Assembly (NCBI GenBank): GCA_947652855.1
Contig: CANTEO010000077.1
Coordinates: forward strand, 1 to 9,626
Source of the DNA: an uncultured Roseburia sp.
Lineage (GTDB): Bacteria; Bacillota; Clostridia; Lachnospirales; Lachnospiraceae
Reading direction: 5' to 3'
Length of the DNA: 9,626 nt
The position numbers and the translations under genes were made by a program. Of this stretch, positions 5,788-9,626 are shown one piece after another; within the stretch, counting starts at the first letter, position 1, and the number at the start of each line of letters is the position of its first letter. The notes beneath the pieces were generated by a model that was given only the letters and a program-made list of their open reading frames with translations, made no database searches and was not told the DNA's origin.

Positions 5788-6729
5788 TTATGTATCCAGC
5801 TTGATATTTGCGAGCAAGGAGCCGAGGCTTGTAGATGCAGATTCATGGGAAGAGAAAGCGGCTACGCTTTTGTTGACCTCTTCCGTTTCTGTGTCGATCA
5901 TCTCTTCTTCCAGCACACGCATGCTTAAGCTGATTTTATTGTTATTTGTGTTTAAAATTTTTGCTTTTACCTTTTGCCCGACTTTTAAGACTTCTCCTGG
6001 CGTCTTGATGCGCCTGGCGGCAATTTGAGAGATATGTACCAGGCCGCTTAAGCCGTTTCCGATATCTACAAATGCCCCATAAGGCATCAGGCTGTCCACT
6101 GTGCCTTCTACGACAGTTCCCGGCGACAGCATGGAGATTTTGTGATTGTGCTCCTCTTCGGCTTTTTCCCGTTCAATGACTTTGGCGGAAAGCACCAACT
6201 TCTTTTTCTTCTTATCTACTGTAATTACCCTGACGTCGAGCTCCTTGCCAAGCCATGGGTTGCAGTCCTCCACATAGCTTAGGCTTAAGTGAGAAGCCGG
6301 GATGAACCCACGGATCCCCTCCAGGTACGCGATAACGCCGCTTGGCACAATCCCCTTAACGCGAACCTTTAAGGTAGCTTCGTCTTCCAGATACTGCGCA
6401 AGCTTATCCCATGCCAGGATATCGTTCGCCTCTTTTCTGGAAAGCAGGAGATTCCCCTCTCCGTCGTCCATACGGATGATGGTGGCCTCCAGGACATCGC
6501 CAATATGGACAGATTCCATTGGGTTAAAATCCGGGTCGCTGCTAAGCTCCCCTGCCTTAATGATTCCGGGCGCATAGTACTTTAAATCCAGCGTGACGTC
6601 ATCCTCTGTCACGGAAATCACTGTCCCGGTGATGATATCCCCTTCAGACAGCTTGCGGAAGGAAGATTCCAATTCATTTTTGAAATCGTCCATGGATTCT
6701 GTTCCTTGTGTTGTTGTTTCGTTTGCCAT
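5788..6729 (-). CDS. S1 RNA-binding domain protein (three S1 repeats)
   Basis: A 313-residue cytoplasmic protein with three S1-type OB folds at about 28-99, 116-184 and 202-272. Hallmarks are GTVISVTEDDVTLDLKYYAP in the first, GFIPASHLSL (141-150) in the second, and the strongest, PYGAFVDIGNGLSGLVHISQ (216-235), in the third. A charged Ser/Glu-rich tail (about 273-313) follows. Firmicute proteins of this kind (YpfD-like, annotated ribosomal protein S1 homologues) bind single-stranded mRNA; the exact role, including any part in translation, is inferred. It is shorter than the six-domain S1 of Gram-negatives. In several Clostridia such domains are fused to IspH; here the protein is free-standing. 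ATG 6729 is chosen for AAGGAG eight nt upstream; the in-frame ATG 6762 has no ribosome binding site and overlaps the promoter. Confidence 0.88.
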   Translation of the reverse strand: MANETTTQGTESMDDFKNELESSFRKLSEGDIITGTVISVTEDDVTLDLKYYAPGIIKAGELSSDPDFNPMESVHIGDVLEATIIRMDDGEGNLLLSRKEANDILAWDKLAQYLEDEATLKVRVKGIVPSGVIAYLEGIRGFIPASHLSLSYVEDCNPWLGKELDVRVITVDKKKKKLVLSAKVIEREKAEEEHNHKISMLSPGTVVEGTVDSLMPYGAFVDIGNGLSGLVHISQIAARRIKTPGEVLKVGQKVKAKILNTNNNKISLSMRVLEEEMIDTETEEVNKSVAAFSSHESASTSLGSLLANIKLDT

Positions 6730-6760
6730 TTTCCACACTCCTTTCTTTGTGCATACGCCC

Positions 6761-6769
6761 ATTATAACA
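6761..6769 (-). promoter_or_regulatory. Extended -10 promoter of the S1-protein gene
   Basis: The minus strand reads TGTTATAAT (complement of 6761-6769), a perfect -10 box with the TGn extension, 31 nt before the start codon. No good -35 box is seen at 16-18 bp, as is common for extended -10 promoters. It is divergent from the tRNA-fMet promoter. Confidence 0.7.
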
Positions 6770-6832
6770 TAGAAGTGTTCGTTAAGGAAGGAAATCGTTT
6801 TTTATCTCTCATATATTTTTTAAAAAAATAAT

Positions 6833-6861
6833 TTGACATTTCAGAAAGAAAGGCTTATAAT
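6833..6861 (+). promoter_or_regulatory. Consensus promoter of tRNA-fMet
   Basis: Perfect TTGACA (6833-6838), 17-bp spacer and perfect TATAAT (6856-6861), with an A/T-rich tract upstream at 6811-6832 that could act as an UP element. This is the strongest promoter in the window, as expected for a stable RNA. Confidence 0.92.
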
Positions 6862-6900
6862 AGCCCTTGCATCGGGAAATAATGAATTATAAAATAATAC

Positions 6901-6974
6901 CGCGGGGTGGAGCAGTCTGGAAGCTCGTCGGGCTCATAACCCGAAGGTCGCAGGTTCAAATCCTGCCTCCGCAA
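6901..6974 (+). tRNA. Initiator tRNA-fMet (anticodon CAT)
   Basis: The 74-nt gene folds as a cloverleaf. Initiator features are visible: an unpaired C1-A72 at the end of the acceptor stem, and GGG/CCC pairs in the anticodon stem around the loop CTCATAA. The T arm is GCAGG-TTCAAAT-CCTGC. One G-U pair (G6-U67) occurs in the acceptor stem. The 3' CCA is not encoded (CTA follows A73), so it must be added by nucleotidyltransferase. It is a single-gene unit with its own promoter and terminator. Confidence 0.96.
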
Positions 6975-6982
6975 CTATTTAA

Positions 6983-7024
6983 GCATGACTGTATCAGAGA
7001 AAGCTCTGTGCAGTCATGTTTTTT
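6983..7024 (+). terminator. Intrinsic terminator of tRNA-fMet
   Basis: CATGACTG (6984-6991) pairs with CAGTCATG (7011-7018), and CAGAG (6995-6999) pairs with CTCTG (7004-7008) inside, followed directly by six T (7019-7024). It should largely insulate the tRNA from the sirtuin gene downstream. Confidence 0.9.
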
Positions 7025-7085
7025 ATAAATAAAAATGCATCTGTCACGGGATTTAGAAGCGGCTAGGTCAAAAGGGGGAATCAGA

Positions 7086-7808
7086 ATGAGTCCAATTGAG
7101 CAATTAGGGCAATGGGTGAAAGAATCGGATAACATTGTTTTTTTTGGTGGAGCGGGAGTTTCAACAGAAAGCGGGATTCCGGATTTTCGGAGCGTGGACG
7201 GTCTGTATCATCAAGAGTATGACTATCCGCCAGAGACAATCTTAAGCCATACCTTTTATATGCAGAATACGCCGGAATTTTACCGTTTTTACAGGAACAA
7301 AATGCTTTGCCTTGACGCAAAGCCAAACGCCGCCCATAAAAAACTGGCAGAGCTAGAGGCCGCAGGGAAGTTAAAGGCAGTCATCACGCAGAATATTGAC
7401 GGGCTGCATCAGGCCGCAGGGAGCAAGGCGGTGTTTGAGCTTCATGGCAGCGTGCATAGGAATTACTGTCAAACATGCGGTAAGTTATTTGACGCAAGCT
7501 ATATATTAAAAAGCGAGGGCTGCCCGCATTGCGATTCCTGCGGCGGAAGCGTCAAGCCGGATGTTGTTCTGTATGAAGAGGGGCTGGACGACGAGACGGT
7601 CCGTCAGGCCATCTATTATATTTCGAATGCAAAGCTGCTTATTGTGGGAGGAACATCCCTTGCGGTTTATCCGGCGGCAGGCTTGGTGGATTATTACCGT
7701 GGCGACAGGCTGGCGTTAATCAATCGTTCAACAACTTCGTTGGATCAAAGGTCGAGCCTTCGGATAGAAGGGAAGATAGGCGAGGTTTTATCAGGCATTA
7801 TTCTATAA
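7086..7808 (+). CDS. NAD-dependent protein deacylase (sirtuin, Sir2/CobB family)
   Basis: A 240-residue cytoplasmic enzyme that removes acetyl or other acyl groups from protein lysines, consuming NAD and releasing nicotinamide and O-acyl-ADP-ribose. Motifs are complete: NAD-binding GAGVSTESGIPDFRS (22-36), TQNIDGLHQ (101-109), catalytic His120 in ELHGSVH, VKPDVVLYEE (157-166), and GGTSLAVYPA (188-197). The zinc ligands are most likely Cys128, Cys131, Cys149 and Cys152; an extra Cys146 sits beside them. The start ATG 7086 follows AAAGGGGGA; an earlier in-frame ATG at 7035 would add 17 residues and has no ribosome binding site. It is followed after 21 nt by DUF951, so the two are probably cotranscribed. 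No promoter was found between the tRNA terminator and this gene. Which acyl group is preferred cannot be told. Confidence 0.94.
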   Translation: MSPIEQLGQWVKESDNIVFFGGAGVSTESGIPDFRSVDGLYHQEYDYPPETILSHTFYMQNTPEFYRFYRNKMLCLDAKPNAAHKKLAELEAAGKLKAVITQNIDGLHQAAGSKAVFELHGSVHRNYCQTCGKLFDASYILKSEGCPHCDSCGGSVKPDVVLYEEGLDDETVRQAIYYISNAKLLIVGGTSLAVYPAAGLVDYYRGDRLALINRSTTSLDQRSSLRIEGKIGEVLSGIIL

Positions 7809-7829
7809 TAACAAAAGGTAGGGATGTAA

Positions 7830-8021
7830 ATGCAATTTGAAGTAGGGGATATTGTAAGGCTGAAAAAGAAACACCCATGCGGCAGCTACGAATGGGAAAC
7901 GCTGCGGGTGGGCGCAGATTTTCGTCTGAAATGCCTGGGCTGCGGCCATCAGATTATGATACCGCGCAAGTTAGTGGAAAAAAACGTTAGAGAAATTAGA
8001 AAACCTCTTGATTCTGATTGA
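7830..8021 (+). CDS. DUF951 family protein
   Basis: A 63-residue protein of unknown function, conserved in Firmicutes and often found just ahead of rpsF. It begins with FEVGDIVRLKKKHPCG, then has a Cys-x2-Cys (Cys35, Cys38) in LKCLGCGHQIMIPR; with Cys17 in HPCG these could bind a metal or nucleic acid, which is an inference. The protein is short, basic and without membrane segments. ATG 7830 follows a modest AAGGTAGGG. Its 3' end contains the candidate promoter for rpsF. It sits between the sirtuin and the ribosomal cluster. Confidence 0.85.
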   Translation: MQFEVGDIVRLKKKHPCGSYEWETLRVGADFRLKCLGCGHQIMIPRKLVEKNVREIRKPLDSD

Positions 8022-8036
8022 AAATCATGCTAATAT
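8008..8036 (+). promoter_or_regulatory. Candidate promoter of the rpsF-ssb-rpsR operon
   Basis: TTGATT (8008-8013), 17-bp spacer, then TAATAT (8031-8036) preceded by the TGn extension (8028-8030). It overlaps the end of the DUF951 gene and would start transcription near 8043, leaving a leader of about 68 nt before rpsF. The -10 match is only 4 of 6 bases, so support rests on the -35, the spacing and the TG. Confidence 0.5.
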
Positions 8037-8064
8037 CTTATTTTGTGAAAACTATAAATCCTTG

Positions 8065-8089
8065 CTCTTTCCAGAAGGAAGGGCCAGAG
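8065..8089 (+). promoter_or_regulatory. Bulged hairpin in the rpsF leader, possible S6:S18 binding site
   Basis: CTCT (8065-8068) pairs with AGAG (8086-8089), TTCC (8069-8072) pairs with GGAA (8077-8080) around an AGAA loop, and a five-base bulge GGGCC (8081-8085) lies on the 3' side. A bulged stem ahead of rpsF is the general shape of the known S6:S18 autoregulatory leader, but the bulge here ends in CCA, not the conserved CCG, so assignment is tentative. Confidence 0.35.
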
Positions 8090-8110
8090 ACCAAAAGGAG
8101 GTACAACTGC

Positions 8111-8401
8111 ATGAACAAATATGAATTAGCTTTTGTTGTAAATGCAAAAATCGAAGATGACGTCAGGGCGGCCGTGCTTGAGAAAGCCAAAGGATATATT
8201 GAGGGCCTTGGCGGGACAGTGACGGAAGTTGAGGATTGGGGTAAGAAGAGATTGGCTTACGAGATTCAAAAGATGAGAGAGGGCTTCTATTATTTCATCC
8301 AATTTGAAGCAGATGCGTCTGTTCCGGGGCAATTAGAGCAGAAGGTTCGCATTATGGATCATGTTCTTCGTTTCTTATGCGTGAAAAAAGACGAGGCATA
8401 A
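8111..8401 (+). CDS. rpsF: Small ribosomal subunit protein S6
   Basis: A 96-residue ribosomal protein that binds the 16S rRNA platform together with S18. The sequence matches S6 end to end: MNKYELAFVV, the GGTVTEVEDWGKKRLAYEI segment (34-52), YYFIQFEA (60-67) and the C-terminal VLRFLCVKKDE. Length is normal. ATG 8111 follows a strong AAAAGGAGG at 8093-8101; an upstream in-frame ATG at 8018 would add 31 residues and overlap the DUF951 gene. It is first in the classical rpsF-ssb-rpsR operon, with S18, its binding partner, encoded two genes on. Confidence 0.97.
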   Translation: MNKYELAFVVNAKIEDDVRAAVLEKAKGYIEGLGGTVTEVEDWGKKRLAYEIQKMREGFYYFIQFEADASVPGQLEQKVRIMDHVLRFLCVKKDEA

Positions 8402-8423
8402 TTGGAAAAGAGGAAATGAATAT

Positions 8424-8864
8424 ATGAATAAAGTAATACTTATGGGCAGGCTGACAAGAGATCCCGAGGTGCGCTATTCCCAAGGGGAGCAGTCAATTGC
8501 AGTGGCAAGATACACGCTGGCCGTAGACAGAAGGTTTCGCCGTGACGGCGACCAGCAGACGGCGGACTTTATCAGCTGCGTGGCATTTGGCCGTCAAGGT
8601 GAGTTTGCGGAAAAATATCTCCGCAAAGGGCTGAAGATAGCGGTTACCGGTCGGATTCAGACAGGAAGCTATACCAATAGGGATGGCCAGAAAGTCTATA
8701 CGACAGAAGTTGTCGTGGAAGACCATGAGTTTGCGGAAAGCAAGGCTGTGAGCGAGAGCAATATGGGATTTGCACCAATGGACAGGCCATCGCCAAGCGT
8801 TGCGGCAGGAGACGGCTTCATGAATATTCCAGACGGGATTGATGAGGAGCTGCCGTTTAATTGA
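8424..8864 (+). CDS. ssb: Single-stranded DNA-binding protein
   Basis: A 146-residue SSB that coats single-stranded DNA in replication, recombination and repair, normally as a tetramer. Residues 1-104 are the OB fold (MNKVILMGRLTRDPEVRY, FISCVAFGRQGEFAEKYL, VTGRIQTGSYTNRDGQKVYT). A short linker of about 30 residues follows, without the long Gln/Gly-rich tract of many SSBs. The acidic tip reads DEELPFN: the partner-binding Pro-Phe is present but is followed by one extra Asn before the stop, whereas the usual tip ends in Phe. Placement between rpsF and rpsR is the classical Firmicute order. AAGAGGA before ATG 8424 supports the start. Confidence 0.96.
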   Translation: MNKVILMGRLTRDPEVRYSQGEQSIAVARYTLAVDRRFRRDGDQQTADFISCVAFGRQGEFAEKYLRKGLKIAVTGRIQTGSYTNRDGQKVYTTEVVVEDHEFAESKAVSESNMGFAPMDRPSPSVAAGDGFMNIPDGIDEELPFN

Positions 8865-8906
8865 TGAAATTTGTTTTGTGGGCAAATTATAACAGGAGGT
8901 ATTGAA

Positions 8907-9167
8907 ATGGCTTTTAATAAAGAGAATAAAGAAGGCGGATCTTTTAAGAGAAGACCGATGCATAGAAGGAAAAAAGTATGCGTGTTTTGCGGGAAAGATA
9001 ATGTAATAGATTACAAAGACACCAATAAGCTGAAGAGGTATATTTCAGAGCGGGGTAAAATCCTTCCCAGAAGGATTACAGGGAACTGCGCGAAGCATCA
9101 GAGGGCCCTTACAGTGGCAATCAAGAGGGCGCGGCATATTGCCCTGATGCCATACATCACAGAATAA
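8907..9167 (+). CDS. rpsR: Small ribosomal subunit protein S18
   Basis: An 86-residue ribosomal protein that pairs with S6 on the 30S platform. Typical parts are the basic N-terminal RRPMHRRKK, the CVFCGK segment, DYKDTNKLKRYISERGKILP, and RRITGNCAKHQRALTVAIKR (56-75). Cys25, Cys28, Cys61 and His64 form a CxxC...CxxH set, so this looks like a zinc-binding (C+) form; zinc binding is inferred. ATG 8907 follows AGGAGGT at 8894-8900; an earlier ATG at 8871 lacks a ribosome binding site and would contain this one. It ends the operon and is followed by an intrinsic terminator. Confidence 0.97.
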   Translation: MAFNKENKEGGSFKRRPMHRRKKVCVFCGKDNVIDYKDTNKLKRYISERGKILPRRITGNCAKHQRALTVAIKRARHIALMPYITE

Positions 9168-9175
9168 AAAGAATG

Positions 9176-9217
9176 ACGGGCTGATTGCTGCATGAAACAG
9201 GGCAATCGGTCCGTTTT
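9176..9217 (+). terminator. Terminator after rpsR
   Basis: A 13-bp stem pairs 9176-9188 with 9202-9214 (three G-T pairs) around a 13-nt loop, and the T-run TTTT (9214-9217) follows. The T-run is short, so efficiency may be moderate. It lies nine nt after the rpsR stop. Confidence 0.75.
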
Positions 9218-9269
9218 GCCGATCAAAGGCCTTTCTGAAATTAGATGTAAAAAAATATTTATAAAATGC

Positions 9270-9298
9270 TTGACAAATAATCATCTATCTAGTAATAT
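9270..9298 (+). promoter_or_regulatory. Promoter of tRNA-Ser
   Basis: Perfect TTGACA (9270-9275), 17-bp spacer and TAATAT (9293-9298), with an AT-rich tract upstream at 9248-9266. The tRNA starts about 50 nt after the expected start point, implying a 5' leader removed by RNase P. A TACAAT at 9321-9326 is an alternative -10 without a -35. Confidence 0.7.
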
Positions 9299-9353
9299 AT
9301 TATTTGCGTTGTGCGCTTAGTACAATAAAAGAGAATAAATAGACATAAGCTTT

Positions 9354-9441
9354 GGAGAAGTACTCAAGTGGTCGAAGAGGTGCCCCTGCTAAGGGTATAG
9401 GTCGGGTAACCGGCGCGAGGGTTCAAATCCCTCCTTCTCCG
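9354..9441 (+). tRNA. tRNA-Ser (anticodon GCT)
   Basis: The 88-nt gene has the long variable arm of class II tRNAs. The acceptor stem GGAGAAG (9354-9360) pairs fully with CTTCTCC (9434-9440), with G73 at 9441 as expected for serine. The anticodon GCT is at 9388-9390 in loop CTGCTAA, reading AGC/AGU codons. The T arm is GAGGG-TTCAAAT-CCCTC. The 3' CCA is not encoded. No good terminator follows: a T-run at 9493-9499 is preceded only by weak pairing, so some reading into the rRNA operon is possible. Confidence 0.96.
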
Positions 9442-9454
9442 TTTTCTGGTTGCT

Positions 9455-9471
9455 GTTGCAATGAAATGGCA
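9455..9471 (+). repeat. First copy of a repeated hairpin module
   Basis: GTTGCAATGAAATGGCA here recurs as GTTGCCGATGAAATGGCA at 9555-9572, sharing an exact 11-bp core (ATGAAATGGCA). This copy lies in the tRNA-Ser trailer and folds more weakly than the second copy. Confidence 0.6.
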
Positions 9472-9519
9472 GTTGGAAATTCTGAAGTGACATTTTTTTA
9501 CAAATAATTCAAAAAAGTG

Positions 9520-9548
9520 TTGACAAAAAGAAAGTTATGTAGTATTAT
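9520..9548 (+). promoter_or_regulatory. rRNA operon promoter
   Basis: Perfect TTGACA (9520-9525), 17-bp spacer and TATTAT (9543-9548), with A-rich DNA upstream (9500-9518) suitable as an UP element. Transcription should start near 9555. The leader that follows has the GAACCTTGAGAACTGAACAG sequence typical of the stretch before clostridial 16S rRNA. Confidence 0.8.
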
Positions 9549-9554
9549 GAATGA

Positions 9555-9626
9555 GTTGCCGATGAAATGGCAAAAGCGAGAACCTTGAGAACTGAACAGT
9601 GGAACAGCCTTGAACGATTTTGAGAA
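9555..9626 (+). other. Leader of an rRNA operon, continues past the right edge
   Basis: The leader opens with a hairpin TTGCC (9556-9560) / GGCAA (9569-9573), which is the second copy of the repeat module, and then AACCTTGAGAACTGAACAG, the conserved region seen before 16S rRNA genes in Clostridia and related to the boxA antitermination signal. The 16S gene itself is not inside the window, so its presence is inferred. Confidence 0.65.

Noticed and set aside
8493..8963. A 156-codon open frame on the minus strand
   Set aside because: It is antisense to ssb and rpsR, both certain genes, and its translation matches no known fold or motif.
1..9626. Mobile elements, CRISPR arrays, toxin-antitoxin or phage-defence genes
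   Set aside because: I saw no transposase or integrase motifs, no regularly spaced repeats and no small paired toxin-antitoxin genes; both tRNA genes lack flanking direct repeats that would mark an attachment site.

Overview
The window looks like core chromosome of an endospore-forming, low-to-mid GC member of the Clostridia, most likely Lachnospiraceae. This rests on strong AGGAGG-type ribosome binding sites, a SpmB spore maturation protein, a DUF951-rpsF-ssb-rpsR cluster, a membrane-anchored SH3/GH18 protein of the YaaH/SleL type, and tRNA genes without an encoded CCA end. No genus can be named from the sequence alone.

Layout, left to right: an AT-rich intergenic stretch (1-219) with a forward promoter; a membrane-anchored glycoside hydrolase family 18 protein (220-1956); a three-gene polar amino-acid ABC importer (substrate-binding lipoprotein, permease, ATPase; 2065-4429) with its own promoter and operator-like palindromes; convergent to it, a lone spmB (4978-4451, minus); a PAP2-family membrane phosphatase (5163-5714) convergent with a three-domain S1 RNA-binding protein (6729-5788, minus), with a strong hairpin between them; initiator tRNA-fMet (6901-6974) with consensus promoter and terminator; a sirtuin (7086-7808) followed by DUF951, rpsF, ssb and rpsR, ending in a terminator near 9215; tRNA-Ser(GCU) (9354-9441); and finally an rRNA-type promoter and leader running off the right edge, so a 16S rRNA gene should begin just beyond the window.

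The right half is a translation and replication cluster: initiator tRNA, S6, SSB, S18, a serine tRNA and the start of an rRNA operon. The three stable-RNA promoters all have a perfect TTGACA -35 box and 17-bp spacing, while the protein-gene promoters are weaker or use an extended -10. The left half deals with envelope, transport and sporulation.

I found no mobile element, CRISPR array, toxin-antitoxin or defence system, and no convincing new multi-gene system. The items worth a second look are small: a 14-bp palindromic motif shared by two promoter regions, an ARG-box-like inverted repeat before the amino-acid importer, a bulged hairpin in the rpsF leader that could be an S6:S18 autoregulatory site, a repeated hairpin module around the rRNA promoter, a sirtuin with no visible promoter placed ahead of the ribosomal cluster, and an SSB whose C-terminal tip carries one extra residue.
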